Source: CAZMGB01 sp964565775 (GTDB lineage: Bacteria; Chloroflexota; Dehalococcoidia; DSTF01; JALHUB01). From it: a stretch of DNA of 64,000 nt. A program made the position numbers and the translations under genes. Each line of letters begins with the position of its first letter. The first letter of the stretch is position 1. Below, piece after piece: positions 51,931 to 61,514 of the stretch. Location: the NCBI GenBank assembly GCA_964565775.1, contig CAZMGB010000010.1:62001-126000 (forward strand), in the 5' to 3' direction. Below the pieces are notes generated by a model. The model saw only the letters and a program-made list of their open reading frames with translations. It ran no database searches and was not told where the DNA came from.

Positions 51931-52967
51931 CCGAATTCACTTGCCCGATACCTCTGAGCGAGTATCCGCGGGTGCTCCTGGCCCACGGCGGCGGCGGCCG
52001 CCTCAGCCTGCACCTCATCGAGAAGATGCTCTACCCCTCCTTCGAGAACCGGCTCCTGGAACCTCTGCACGACGGCGCCGTCCTCTCGCTCGACGGCGAC
52101 CGCCTGGCCTTCAGCACAGATTCCTACGTGGTCCACCCGCCCTTCTTCCCGGGCGGCGACATCGGCCGCCTCTCCGTGCACGGCACGGCCAACGACCTGG
52201 CTATGTGCGGCGCGCGACCCCTCTTTATCAGTTGCGGCCTCATCCTGGAGGAGGGGCTGCCCATGGAGGACCTCTGGCGCGTCGTCGTCTCCATCCGCGA
52301 GGCGGCGGCCGAGGCTGGGGTGCAGGTCGTCACCGGCGACACCAAAGTCGTCGACAAGGGAAAGGGCGACGGCGTCTTCATCAATACCTCCGGCATCGGC
52401 TCGGTGCTGCCCGGCCTCGACGTGGGGCCGAACCGCCTGCGCCCCGGCGACGAGATCGTGATCAGTGGACCCATCGGCCTCCACGGCATCGCGATCATGG
52501 CACTTCGGGAGGGCATCGAGCTGGAGACGGAGATCAGGAGCGACAGCGCCCCGGTGTACCCTCTGGTGGAGGCGCTGGCGGCGGCCGGGCTGGACATCCA
52601 CATGCTGCGCGACCCCACCCGCGGCGGCGTCTCATCGGCGCTGAACGAGATGGCGAAGCGTGGCGGCATGGGCATCGTGCTCGAAGAGGCCGCCCTGCCC
52701 ATCCCGGCGGAGGTGGAGGGGGTGTGCGAGATCCTGGGCCTCGATCCCCTCTATGTCGCCAACGAGGGCAACTTCCTGGCCGTGGTGGCCGAGGGACAGG
52801 GGGCGCAGGCCCTGGAGACGCTGCGTCAGCACCCTTTGGGGGCCCGCGCCGCCCTCATCGGACGGGTAGCGGCCGAGCACCCGGGCGTCGTGGTAATGAA
52901 CACGAAGATCAGTGGCCAGCGCCTGGTCGACATGATGAGCGGGGAGCAACTGCCGCGCATCTGTTGA
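51927..52967 (+). CDS. hypE: Hydrogenase maturation protein HypE
   Basis: A 346-residue ATP-dependent dehydratase that converts the C-terminal thiocarboxamide to thiocyanate. N-terminal LLAHGGGGRLSLHLIEKML, ATP-binding GGDIGRLSVHGTANDLAMCGARPLF, DPTRGGVSSALNEMAKRG, and the C-terminal PRIC tail with terminal Cys that carries the carbamoyl group from HypF. Overlaps hypD by 4 bp; last gene of the operon. Confidence 0.95.
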   Translation: MTEFTCPIPLSEYPRVLLAHGGGGRLSLHLIEKMLYPSFENRLLEPLHDGAVLSLDGDRLAFSTDSYVVHPPFFPGGDIGRLSVHGTANDLAMCGARPLFISCGLILEEGLPMEDLWRVVVSIREAAAEAGVQVVTGDTKVVDKGKGDGVFINTSGIGSVLPGLDVGPNRLRPGDEIVISGPIGLHGIAIMALREGIELETEIRSDSAPVYPLVEALAAAGLDIHMLRDPTRGGVSSALNEMAKRGGMGIVLEEAALPIPAEVEGVCEILGLDPLYVANEGNFLAVVAEGQGAQALETLRQHPLGARAALIGRVAAEHPGVVVMNTKISGQRLVDMMSGEQLPRIC

Positions 52968-53406
52968 GCCCAGCCGGCCCGTGGAGTGCCAATTGGCCCA
53001 TCCCTATCTCAAGCGTCGACACGATGAGCTGTCGGCGCCAGCCCTGAGACTGCACATCCCCCAGGAAGTCCCGCTCGAACCGCCAGCGATCCGCTCGATC
53101 TGTAGGACGCCATCTCCCCGCGGGTCTGCGACGCCGCGACCTCGGGTGGACGGCTTCTTCATCTCGGGGGAGACGGATGGAGTCTTCCCACCCCGGCGAT
53201 GTAGGGAAAGCTGAGCGTGCTGAGGGTTGGCGACGTTTGATGAGCACAACAGGAAGCGGCCGGCCTGACGAGTATTGACTTCTTTCTTCAATGAATGCAA
53301 TATTACTACCGTTGATCTTGCTTGGGATGATCAGCTCAGAAAGAGGGGAGCCGGAGTGCCTCAGCCAGGGGGCTGGTAGCGACAGCAATGTCCGGAGGAT
53401 GAAGCG
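52968..53406. other. Intergenic region with repeat copy D and a promoter candidate
   Basis: A 439-base gap after the hydrogenase operon. The 63-bp repeat copy D is at 53121-53183. A TTGACT at 53275-53280 is followed at 17-20 bases by AT-rich hexamers (CAATAT, TATTAC) that could act as a -10 for the EEP-family gene. No gene recognised. Confidence 0.4.
53121..53183 (+). repeat. Dispersed 63-bp repeat, copy D
   Basis: About 75% identical without gaps to copy C (47 of 63). Contains CTCGGGTGGA and GGGAGACGGATGGAGT. One frame reads GSATPRPRVDGFFISGETDGV. Similarity to copy C continues weakly for another 18 bases. Confidence 0.65.
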
Positions 53407-54522
53407 ATGCCTTCTCTTGCTACCTTCAACGCCAACAACCTCTTCCTGCGGTACAAGTTCACGCGCAATTACCCGGGAGCCCGGTCCAAGAACTCGCGGA
53501 TCGAGGCCGCCGAGGCCGGGCTGCTTGGCTACCTGCCAGGCCTGGTCTTTGGTAAGTACCCTAGTAGCTACGTGGTCTGGGACGTTGAGCGACGGAAGCT
53601 GCTCCAGAAGGCCCTCGTAGAGCCAGATGCCCGGCTGCCGGACATCCTATGCTTCCAAGAGGTCGAGAACATCCAGGCCATTCGCGTCCTCAACCAGCGC
53701 TACTTCGGGAGCTATTACCCACACTCCCTGCTGATCGACGGTTACGACCCTCGCAACATCGACGTAGGGATCCTCTCCCGTTTTCCCATTCGAGAGATCC
53801 ACAGTCAGATCGATGAACTCAACGATGCCCAGGAACGGATCTTCAGTAGGGACTGTCTGGAAGCCCAGGTGGAGCTCCCGGGAGGCGAACAGCTAACAAT
53901 TCTGATCAATCACCTGAAGTCCAAATTCGTTGAGCGCGAAGCGGGCGACTCAGACAGCGAATACGAGGACAAGATCAAGAAGAGCCACAATCGGCGGCTC
54001 GCTCAGGCCGACTGGGTGGCCAAGTACGTACAGAAGCGATTCTGGGGAGAGCACGCCACTGCCCTCTACGCCGTTGTCGGCGACTTCAATGACACGCCTG
54101 AGAGCCCATGGGTAGCCCCACTGGTCAACTCCCCACTCTTGACCGACCTCCTGTCAAAGCACCGACCGGTGGATGACCGCTGGACCTACTATTACCGCTC
54201 CAAGAACCAGGTCAGTCAGATCGACTACGTGCTCGCGTCCAGCGCCCTGGCCGGACGTGTTGGTGCGGTCGTTGCCGGCGATCCCAAGCGGACTCCGCAT
54301 ATCGAGCGACACGGCCTCGGCTTCCGCGAGCTGAACGCTGCGGATCAGGTCCTGCCAAAGGAGGCGAACCTGATACACTTCGAGGCTGACCCGGTCACAC
54401 CCGCGCCGCCCTCATTCACACCGCCCTCCAAGGTACCGTTCCGCTTCGAACGGTACCCCGAGGTCCACGAGGACTGGAAGCACAACATCTCCGACCACTG
54501 TCCGGTCAAGGTTTGGTTCTAG
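53407..54522 (+). CDS. Endonuclease/exonuclease/phosphatase (EEP) family protein
   Basis: A 371-residue DNase I-fold protein. Motifs: LATFNANNLFLR (N-terminal strand), CFQEVEN (metal-binding Glu), LINHLKSKF (catalytic-type His), VGDFNDTPESPW, SQIDYVLAS and SDHCPVK (C-terminal Asp-His). The overall order and spacing match the EEP superfamily (nucleases, phosphatases). No signal peptide. The substrate cannot be fixed. ATG at 53407 after AGGATGAAGCG. Confidence 0.88.
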   Translation: MPSLATFNANNLFLRYKFTRNYPGARSKNSRIEAAEAGLLGYLPGLVFGKYPSSYVVWDVERRKLLQKALVEPDARLPDILCFQEVENIQAIRVLNQRYFGSYYPHSLLIDGYDPRNIDVGILSRFPIREIHSQIDELNDAQERIFSRDCLEAQVELPGGEQLTILINHLKSKFVEREAGDSDSEYEDKIKKSHNRRLAQADWVAKYVQKRFWGEHATALYAVVGDFNDTPESPWVAPLVNSPLLTDLLSKHRPVDDRWTYYYRSKNQVSQIDYVLASSALAGRVGAVVAGDPKRTPHIERHGLGFRELNAADQVLPKEANLIHFEADPVTPAPPSFTPPSKVPFRFERYPEVHEDWKHNISDHCPVKVWF

Positions 54523-54992
54523 CCTACGTGCGGGGCCGGGGCCCGGCGCAGAAACTCTGACAGCACGGGCTTGCTTGTAGGGCGCCAAAATCCCCTCCGT
54601 CTACCGCGAGTCAAGCGGCCACCCACTCGTACGCGTGGCGCCACCCGCCCACGACGGCCCGGCTCATAGCCCCTCTGCAAGAGGGACAGCTCCACGCCTC
54701 GCCCGGCTGGCGGCTGGGCCACAAATGCCGACAGCTCTATGCAGGCAGAACGCTCTTCACCGACGATGGAACCATCAGCGGCGTCGCGAGGGCCGCTTGG
54801 CGCAGGCTAGCCTAGGCGCTCACGGCGCAGCGTTACCGGCACATGCTGTCCGCCAGCGGAACGGCGTCTCGGCGCGGCACGGTGCCTCGGCCCGGCGAGG
54901 GGCCGCCACGTCCAGCGCAGCGACTCGCGCGTGTATACTTGGGTGAAACCGTGACGCCCTGACAGAGGCACTCCTCCCCACGGAGACGACTT
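54523..54992. other. Intergenic region before the PrsW-like gene
   Basis: A 470-base gap. A TATACT hexamer at 54934-54939 is a weak -10 candidate. The minus strand around 54585-54650 resembles the 63-bp repeat family with gaps (possible copy E). No credible coding frame. Confidence 0.4.
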
Positions 54993-55529
54993 GTGAGTGC
55001 GCTCGCGACTGCGGTGCGCGATCATTCCCTCTCGATAGCACTTGCCTTGCTGGGCGGAGTCTTCGGCGTGCTGGGCGCTCTCTTTCAGGAGGTGCGATCG
55101 GGCGGTTCACTTCTCCTGCCGTTCGTGGGGGCGCCGATCATCGAGGAGTCGCTGAAGCCGATAGGCATCTACGTTCTAGCCGTCCGCTGGCCTCACGTCC
55201 TCCGAGGTCAACTCCACACCGCATTGCTGGCCGCCCTCTCGGGGCTTGCATTTGGAGTTATCGAGAGCACGCTCTTCGTGACGCTGTCCGTTCCCAACCC
55301 TCCCGATTGGTTTCTCGCTTACCGCTTCACGGCTCCCGTGCTCATGCACTCGGTGGCCAGTTTCATAGTCGGCCTGGGCATCACTCGAGGTCTGATAGAC
55401 TGGACCGCAGGAAGGGGCTCCTTCCCGCGGCGCAGCCGTAACGCTTACATCGCAGCCATGGTCCTTCACGCCCTGTTCAATGTGACGGCCGTCTCCCTCA
55501 CGCTCGCCGGCGTTCTCGACGTGGACTAG
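54993..55529 (+). CDS. PrsW-like intramembrane metalloprotease
   Basis: A 178-residue polytopic membrane protein with about five hydrophobic helices. The motif PIIEESLKPIGIY (E51/E52, K55) is the EExxK signature, followed by LAFGVIESTLF and AMVLHALFNVTAV, consistent with the PrsW/CPBP-like metal-dependent membrane protease group. GTG start at 54993. Substrate unknown; in other bacteria PrsW cleaves an anti-sigma factor, but no such gene is adjacent here. Confidence 0.75.
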   Translation: MSALATAVRDHSLSIALALLGGVFGVLGALFQEVRSGGSLLLPFVGAPIIEESLKPIGIYVLAVRWPHVLRGQLHTALLAALSGLAFGVIESTLFVTLSVPNPPDWFLAYRFTAPVLMHSVASFIVGLGITRGLIDWTAGRGSFPRRSRNAYIAAMVLHALFNVTAVSLTLAGVLDVD

Positions 55530-55659
55530 CCTCCGCGCGCCTGCCTCCCCGGCACCGGCGAGCCGGCACTATCGTCGACAAGACAGCTGCCCCTCCCCAG
55601 ATGCAGGCTCCAAGCGTCCCCTTCTACCCCTTTTCAACCTGCCCAGGTTCGGGCCGCGT

Positions 55660-56871
55660 CTAGCACACCACGCCTTCCTCGACCAGGCGCTCGATCTCTT
55701 CCTCGGGCATGCCGAGCAGCTCTCCCAGCACGTATCCGTTGTGCTCCCCGAGCAGAGGAGCCGCACGGACCTCCGTGGGCGTCTTGGAGTACTTCCACGG
55801 AGCTCCAAGCATCTTCCGTCTGCCGAGTGCGGCGTGGTCCACTTCGACGATCATGCCGCGCTCCCGAAGGTGCGGGTCTCTGGCGAGCGAGAGCCCATCG
55901 AGGACGGGCATGGCCGGCACCCCCGCCTTCTGAAGCACCTCTGTCACCTCGGCGGCGCTGCGATCGCGCGTCCACTCGCCGACGATCTCGTCCAGCTCTT
56001 GCTGGTACCGCCATCGGCCTGAGGCGTCGGCGAATCGGCCGTCCCGGGGGAGCCGCTCATCCCCCACTACCCGGCAGAGGGCCCGCCACTCGTCCTCGCC
56101 GCCCACCGCGATGGACACCCACCGGCCGTCATCGCCGCAGGGGTAGCAGTTGTGAGGGGCCATGCTCTCGTCACCGTTGCCCGCGCGCCCCGGCACGTGC
56201 CCGTTCATGGCGTATTCCATGAACACGTGCCCGATGAGAGCGCTCACGGCCTCCGTGGAGGAGAGGTCAATGTGCTGACCCCGGCCGGTGCGCTTCCGAT
56301 GGTACAGGGCAGCGAGCACGGCGAACGCTGAGGTGGTGCCCACGCGGAGGTCGATCGCCCCGCTGAGCGGCTGCGGCGGGCCGTCCTTCAATCCGGTGAT
56401 GTGCGATATCCCGCCCATGGCGGCGAACGTCGGCGCATAGCCCACGTATGAGCGTTCGGGGCCGCTGCTGCCCACCGCTGAGGAGGAGAGCATGATAACG
56501 TCCGGTTTCACTGCTTTCAGCGCTTCATGGCCGAGGCCCAGTTTGTCCATGACGCCGGGGCGCATGTTCTGGGTCACGACATCGCTGATGCGCACCAGAT
56601 CCTTCGCGATCTCCACCGCCCTGGGCTGCTTCAGATCCAGGGTGAGGCTGAGCTTGTTCGCGTTCAGATCGGCGAAGATGGTCGACTGATCCGGTCCGGT
56701 CACCGTGGGGCCGGCCATGAGGGAGCGCATGCGGGTGTGGTCGAGGCGGCGGCGGCTCTCCACCTTGATGACCTCCGCCCCCAGGAAACCCAGGAGCAGG
56801 GTGGCCTGGGGCCCCGCCCAGGCCCAGGTGAAATCGACGATTCTGACTCCCGCCAGCGGTGCTCGGCCCAT
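55660..56871 (-). CDS. CaiB/BaiF (class III) CoA-transferase, copy 1
   Basis: A 403-residue CoA-transferase. APLAGVRIVDFTWAWAGP (N-terminus), LGFLGAEVIKVESRRRLD, LDLKQPRAVEIAKDLVR, SSSAVGSSGPERSYVGYAPTFAAMGGIS, SGAIDLRVGTTSAFAVL, and the YHRKRTGRGQHIDLSSTEAVSAL segment. It exchanges CoA between acyl-CoA and a carboxylic acid. Overlapping-type arrangement: 15 bp after the second CaiB gene on the same strand. Confidence 0.92.
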   Translation of the reverse strand: MGRAPLAGVRIVDFTWAWAGPQATLLLGFLGAEVIKVESRRRLDHTRMRSLMAGPTVTGPDQSTIFADLNANKLSLTLDLKQPRAVEIAKDLVRISDVVTQNMRPGVMDKLGLGHEALKAVKPDVIMLSSSAVGSSGPERSYVGYAPTFAAMGGISHITGLKDGPPQPLSGAIDLRVGTTSAFAVLAALYHRKRTGRGQHIDLSSTEAVSALIGHVFMEYAMNGHVPGRAGNGDESMAPHNCYPCGDDGRWVSIAVGGEDEWRALCRVVGDERLPRDGRFADASGRWRYQQELDEIVGEWTRDRSAAEVTEVLQKAGVPAMPVLDGLSLARDPHLRERGMIVEVDHAALGRRKMLGAPWKYSKTPTEVRAAPLLGEHNGYVLGELLGMPEEEIERLVEEGVVC

Positions 56872-56886
56872 GCGATATCCTCCTGC

Positions 56887-58086
56887 CTACACGATGTCGT
56901 CGGCGGCCATCTCGGCCAGCTTCTCGCGCGAGTAGCCAAGGCGTCCGCAGTAGATTTCCTCGTTGTGCTGGCCCAGGGTCGGGGCAGCCGAGTCTCCATG
57001 CCAGGGCGTCTCCGAGAACCCGTAGGCTGCGGTTGGATAGCTCAGCCTGCCCGCCTGCGGGTGATCGAGCTCGGCGAAGAACCCGCGCTGTCGCGCCTGC
57101 TCCCACCCGACGATCTCCGCTACCGTGCGCACGGGCCCCACCGGCACGCTGATCTCCTGGCCGCGGTGATAGATCTCCTCCTTGTCGTGCCGGCTCATCC
57201 ACTCGAGGATATGCGGCTGGATCTCGTCGCGGTGCTGGGAGCGGCTGAACTCGTCCCGACACATCTCGTCCTGCGACCAATCGGGATTGCCCATCAGCTC
57301 CACCAGGGCGCGCCACTGGTGCTCTTGAGCGGCCGTGATTACCACGTAGCCGTCACTGCACGGTACGAGCCCTCCGATCATGCCCGGCCAGCGCCTGGGC
57401 TCGGGATTGTTAGCGAAGTGGTTCACCTCCACGCGCTCCAGAGCGACCAGCGCCTCATACTTGGAGATGTCGACGTGCTCGCCCTCGCCCGACTCCAGAC
57501 GTCCCAGCGTGGCGCCCAGGGTAGCCACCGCGGCCGTCAACCCGGCGTCATACTCTCCGACCATCCCGCCCGCTGCCACCGGCGGCCCCTTTGCCTCTGC
57601 GGTGGCAATGTAGACGAAGCTCGAGTGCCCGCTCACGTGGTAGAGGTTCAGGTAGCGGCTCTTGTAGTCACGATAGGGTCCGGTCTGGCCGTAAGGGGTA
57701 ATGGACGTGAGGATGAGGCCGGGATTGACGGCGCTGAGCTCGTCGTAGCCCAGCCCCAGTTGCTGCATCGAGCCCGGAGGCGTGTCCTCGATGAGGATGT
57801 CGACGTCCCGCACGAGCTCACGGAATACGCGCCGCCCGGCCTCCTTCTGGAGGCTGAGAGTAATCCCCAGCTTGTTCGTGTTGAGGTACAGGAACAAGCC
57901 GCTCTTCTCCGGGTCGGGAACGTCTTCCGGGAAGGGCCCGCGCAGCCGGGCCGGGTCGCCCGACGGCGGCTCCTCGACCTTGACGACCTCCGCCCCCAGG
58001 TCGGCCAGCAGCTTGCCGCAGTACGGGCCGCTCACCATCCGGCAATACTCCAGGACGCGCAGCCCTTCCAGAGCCTTATCGCTCAT
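56887..58086 (-). CDS. CaiB/BaiF (class III) CoA-transferase, copy 2
   Basis: A 399-residue relative of copy 1. LEGLRVLEYCRMVSGPYCGKLLADLGAEVVKVEEPPSGD, LYLNTNKLGITLSLQKEAGRRVFRELVRDVDILIED, GLILTSITPYGQTGPYRDYKSRYLNLYHVSGHS. The two copies may form a heteromer, as in some pairs. Three hairpins lie 35-78 bases upstream of the ATG at 58086, in the leader. An acyl-CoA dehydrogenase gene is divergent from it. Confidence 0.92.
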   Translation of the reverse strand: MSDKALEGLRVLEYCRMVSGPYCGKLLADLGAEVVKVEEPPSGDPARLRGPFPEDVPDPEKSGLFLYLNTNKLGITLSLQKEAGRRVFRELVRDVDILIEDTPPGSMQQLGLGYDELSAVNPGLILTSITPYGQTGPYRDYKSRYLNLYHVSGHSSFVYIATAEAKGPPVAAGGMVGEYDAGLTAAVATLGATLGRLESGEGEHVDISKYEALVALERVEVNHFANNPEPRRWPGMIGGLVPCSDGYVVITAAQEHQWRALVELMGNPDWSQDEMCRDEFSRSQHRDEIQPHILEWMSRHDKEEIYHRGQEISVPVGPVRTVAEIVGWEQARQRGFFAELDHPQAGRLSYPTAAYGFSETPWHGDSAAPTLGQHNEEIYCGRLGYSREKLAEMAADDIV

Positions 58087-58120
58087 CGCGTGAGTCCTCC
58101 GCGTGACATACTTCTACGGC

Positions 58121-58164
58121 CCTGCCCTCCCGGCAGGCGGCTCCGCCGAGCCCCCGAAAGGGGC
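58121..58164 (-). promoter_or_regulatory. Hairpin-rich leader before the CaiB genes
   Basis: Three successive stems: CCTGCC/GGCAGG (58121-58126, 58132-58137), GGCGG/CCGCC (58136-58140, 58143-58147) and GCCCC/GGGGC (58150-58154, 58160-58164). The first two overlap and may be alternatives. They would lie in the 5' leader of the CoA-transferase transcript. Confidence 0.35.
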
Positions 58165-58430
58165 GCGGTGAGACCGTCTCGTGAGGGACGGGGTCGCCAC
58201 GGTCGAGTGTAGCACAGAGGCTGCCCGCTAGTGACGGGCCATTTGGCAGGGCCAACCTGCACTGTGATCGACGGGTTGCCCCACACCGTGCGTGTCGGCG
58301 ATGTCCAATCCGCACCTGTATTGGAGCACTCGTCTCGCCTCGGACACCCGCGGGTTCGGCTCACCCGCGACGACCGGCTCGTCGTGCGATGGGATCATCA
58401 CCTGCTGTCGCCTCGGCCGCTCGGGCGTGG

Positions 58431-58459
58431 TGGACGAATTCCACGTCCTGCGCTATTAT
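58431..58459 (+). promoter_or_regulatory. Candidate promoter of the acyl-CoA dehydrogenase gene
   Basis: TGGACG (58431-58436), a 17-base spacer and TATTAT (58454-58459). Start near 58466, 68 bases before the ATG at 58534. Confidence 0.45.
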
Positions 58460-58533
58460 CCATAGCATCGGCGACTGATCGTCGCATCGCCGCGGGCACT
58501 GAGACTGCGCCGACGCCACAAAGGGGGAAAGCT

Positions 58534-59715
58534 ATGGACTTGCGGGACAGCCCTGAAGAGACCAGCTTTCGGCAGGAAGTGAGGCAATTCCTGAAGACGG
58601 AGCTTCGGGATGAATGGAAAGCAAGCCCGGACGAGGGTGAGGAAGACGTAGCCGCCCTCTATGAGCGCCGACGCCCCTGGCGCGACAAGCTGGCCGCAAG
58701 AGGCTGGACCGCCCCCGCCTGGCCCAAGGAGTACGGCGGAGCGGGCCTGACGGTTCTACAGCAGTTCATCATGAACGAGGAGTTCGCCGAGGCCCGCGCC
58801 CCTGCAAGGGACATCTTCGGCATAGGCATGGTGGGGCCCACCCTCATCGTCCACGGGTCTGAAGAGCAGAAGAAAGTGCACCTCCCACGCATACTCTCCG
58901 GCCAGGTGAGATGGTGCCAGGGCTACAGCGAGCCTGAGGCCGGCTCCGACCTTGCCTCCCTGCGGACCCGCGCGGTGCGTGATGGCGATGACTACGTGAT
59001 CAACGGTCAGAAGATCTGGACGTCCGTCGCTCAGTATGCCGACTGGATCTTCCTGCTGGCCCGCACCGACCCCGATGCCCCCAAGCACAGAGGCATAAGC
59101 TACTTCCTCATTGACATGAAGACGCCGGGTATCGAGGTACGGCCCCTTGTCGACCTCTCCAACCGGCACATGTTCAACGAGGTGTTCCTCGATAACGTAC
59201 GCGTGCCCGCTCGCAATCTGGTAGGTGAGGAGAACCGGGGCTGGTACATAGGCACCACCACGCTGGACTTCGAGCGCTCCAACGTGGGCGCGGCAGTCGG
59301 CAACCGCCTGCTCGTAGACGACCTCGTGAAGTTCGTCCGAGAGAACGCTGGGAAGGGCGTGTGCACGCTGCCTCGGCATGGGATGCTCCGCCACGAGCTG
59401 GCGGACCGCATGGTAGAGGCGCATGTGGCCCGGATGCTCTCGCTCCGCGTCGTAGCCCTGCAGGCCAAGGGCATGATCCCGAACTACGAGGCGTCAGTCG
59501 TCAAGACCTACGCCTCAGAGCTGACCCAGCGCATCTACAACACCGGCGTAAAGATCCTGGGGTTGTACGGGAATCTCTCGGGTGATGAGGCGCCGCAAAA
59601 CGGCCGCTACCCGCGAGGATACTTGCAGGCTGTGGGGGCCACAATCGCCGCGGGCACCTCAGAGATCCAGCGCAACATCATCGCGATGCGGGGTCTGGGC
59701 CTGCCGCGACAGTAG
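58534..59715 (+). CDS. Acyl-CoA dehydrogenase
   Basis: A 393-residue FAD enzyme. RAGWTAPAWPKEYGG-type start (about 54-68), QGYSEPEAGSDLASLRTRAVRDGDDYVINGQKIWTS (the FAD/acyl pocket, about 128-163), FLLARTDPDAPKHRGISYFLIDM, FDNVRVPARNLVGEENRGWYIG-like segment, and IQRNIIAMRGLGLPRQ at the C-terminus (TSEIQRNIIA). The ATG at 58534 is preceded by AAGGGGG. Together with the divergent CoA-transferases it suggests degradation of a branched or unusual acid. Confidence 0.93.
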   Translation: MDLRDSPEETSFRQEVRQFLKTELRDEWKASPDEGEEDVAALYERRRPWRDKLAARGWTAPAWPKEYGGAGLTVLQQFIMNEEFAEARAPARDIFGIGMVGPTLIVHGSEEQKKVHLPRILSGQVRWCQGYSEPEAGSDLASLRTRAVRDGDDYVINGQKIWTSVAQYADWIFLLARTDPDAPKHRGISYFLIDMKTPGIEVRPLVDLSNRHMFNEVFLDNVRVPARNLVGEENRGWYIGTTTLDFERSNVGAAVGNRLLVDDLVKFVRENAGKGVCTLPRHGMLRHELADRMVEAHVARMLSLRVVALQAKGMIPNYEASVVKTYASELTQRIYNTGVKILGLYGNLSGDEAPQNGRYPRGYLQAVGATIAAGTSEIQRNIIAMRGLGLPRQ

Positions 59716-59907
59716 AGCCGCCCGGGTTCGAGCAAGCGGCGCGCTTGTCCGAGGTTCAGCCGGCGCAGAGGCGCTGACGAAGCCGGCCCTGGCAGACGCG
59801 GCTCTGTCCTGCGGCGTACCGAAGACAGAGCGGCCGCCGTGCTGGTGGCGGAGGGCCGAGCCGGGAGGCTCAGGACGGTGGCGCCGCCAGCCTCTCCTTC
59901 TCGGGTC

Positions 59908-60693
59908 TCAAGTGTCCCCTATGTAGGCTTTGTCTTCGAGCCACGCCAGTTCCGTGTCCTTCATGAAGCGAACGGGCCACAGCTCTGAAGATTCATTCCA
60001 GCGTCTGAAGCCCGCTATGGCATCGTGGAACTGCCTGGCGTTTTCGGCGTTGGGCTCGTCCAGGAGCACCCTTATCAATTCCATCAAATTCGCTGGCTTC
60101 TCGGGAGCTCTTTCCAGTTCCCCCATGAACAGCTTGTGATATGGATACAGGATCTCATTGTGCGCCAGAATCAGTCTCCCCCCGTACAAGACCAGGCTGG
60201 AAGCTGCATGGGTGAGTAGATACTTGTCAGCCCTTCTCACCGCCTCCCCCAGATACCAGTACGCACACTCGAACTGGGCATAGAACGCCTGTATCTTCTC
60301 TTGCTTTTCGCTGGTCTGGTACACAGGTATTCGTGCCAGCAGGTCGTCCAGGTCGGGAATCTCCGAATAGACAGCGAATGCTCCTTCGAACGCGGCTCTG
60401 GTGGCCTCGTTTCCTCGTTCGGCTGCTGCCTCCAGGTACTGAAGGTTCACGATCTTTCCATCAACATACCCGCCGGGATAGTCACAGAACTCGGTTGAGA
60501 AGTAGAGCAAGCCGTTCCCTTCCCTGCGTTTCTCATACAACTCGTCCGTCACGACCAGCAGCACATCGATGTCCGCAAATTCGGTCTCGACACCCTTGGC
60601 GACCGAACCGCCGACAATCACCGCCAGGAACCCCTCCTCCTTCGAGAAACGGTCTGCCAGCCTCCGCACGGCCATATCATGATGCGGTCTCAT
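59908..60693 (-). CDS. Nucleotidyltransferase-domain protein (KNTase/MNT-like)
   Basis: A 261-residue protein starting with a minimal nucleotidyltransferase core: FLAVIVGGSVAKGVETEFADIDVLLVV has the GGSxxxG and DxD metal motif. The rest is helical (QFECAYWYLGEAVRRADKYLLTHAASSLVLYGGRLIL), resembling the helical substrate domain of aminoglycoside-type or antitoxin-type enzymes. The gene ends 192 bp after the acyl-CoA dehydrogenase, converging on it. Function unknown. Confidence 0.75.
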   Translation of the reverse strand: MRPHHDMAVRRLADRFSKEEGFLAVIVGGSVAKGVETEFADIDVLLVVTDELYEKRREGNGLLYFSTEFCDYPGGYVDGKIVNLQYLEAAAERGNEATRAAFEGAFAVYSEIPDLDDLLARIPVYQTSEKQEKIQAFYAQFECAYWYLGEAVRRADKYLLTHAASSLVLYGGRLILAHNEILYPYHKLFMGELERAPEKPANLMELIRVLLDEPNAENARQFHDAIAGFRRWNESSELWPVRFMKDTELAWLEDKAYIGDT

Positions 60694-60848
60694 CGGTCAC
60701 CTTCACTCTGTTGCCTGTTTCCGATGGCAAGGTTCGGTCTTTCCGGGAGCCGCGCGAGTAGGTTCCGTCTGACATTCACGCGCTAAACCCGGGCTTTGCG
60801 GTCGTGAGGGCCGCGACGACCAACCGACGGCTCGCGGTGGGCGGCCTC

Positions 60849-61268
60849 TCACTGGCTAAGAAACAACACCGCCCCCAGGGCGAGCACGATGCCTGCCACA
60901 TGCGCGACGCTCAGGTGCTCCTTGAGGAAGACTACGGACAGGATGACGGTGAGGGCCGGGTAGAGGGAGGTCATAGGCACGGTCAGGGAGGCGCGCGCCC
61001 GCGCGAGCAGTAGGTAGAAGCAGACGGTGCCAAGGGCCGCGCCGACGCCCCCCAGCATCGAGTAAGTCACGCCGGCGGCATTCATCTTCAAAGGGACAAG
61101 CTGGCCCGTCGCGGTCAGATAGATCACGAAGATCAAAGGGACCACTATGAGGCTGCCCCACACGATAACCTGCTGATCGATCCGTTCGACGGCCAGCTTG
61201 CTGAATACTCCCCACGTCCCCCAGGCGACGATGGTGGCGGCGGCCAGCCCCACGACTTCAGCACGCAT
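60849..61268 (-). CDS. EamA/EmrE-like small membrane transporter
   Basis: A 139-residue membrane protein with about five hydrophobic helices and a single EamA domain (GTWGVFSKLAVERIDQQVIVWGSL, LGTVCFYLLLARARASLTVPMTSLYPALTVILSVVFLKEHLSVAHVAGIVLALGAVLFLS). It is half the size of typical ten-helix EamA carriers and should work as a dimer. The ATG at 61268 is chosen because upstream frame is Ala/Gly-rich. Substrate unknown. Confidence 0.85.
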   Translation of the reverse strand: MRAEVVGLAAATIVAWGTWGVFSKLAVERIDQQVIVWGSLIVVPLIFVIYLTATGQLVPLKMNAAGVTYSMLGGVGAALGTVCFYLLLARARASLTVPMTSLYPALTVILSVVFLKEHLSVAHVAGIVLALGAVLFLSQ

Positions 61269-61514
61269 CTCGATGCCTCCTGTCCCCGCAGATTGGCGGC
61301 ATGCGGGCCTCAGCGCCGCAACGGGCTCGGGCGCCCGGCCTGAGGCGCCAGCATCGGCCGCAGGATACATCAACGCCTCTGCTGTGCGCCAGGGCCGGGC
61401 GGCCGCAACATCGCAACCGGAAGTCGTGATGGTGCTGCTCCGGCCAAGGCGCCCCATGGGAAGGCCGGCGATAGCGGCCTATGCGAGCCGTCCGGCGTGC
61501 CTTGGCCGTAGCAC

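Larger units (their letters stand above)
58087..58533. other. Divergent intergenic region of the CaiB and acyl-CoA dehydrogenase genes
   Basis: A 447-base region shared by divergent transcripts. It contains the hairpin-rich leader on the minus side and a TGGACG-N17-TATTAT promoter candidate (58431-58459) for the acyl-CoA dehydrogenase. No gene. Confidence 0.5.
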
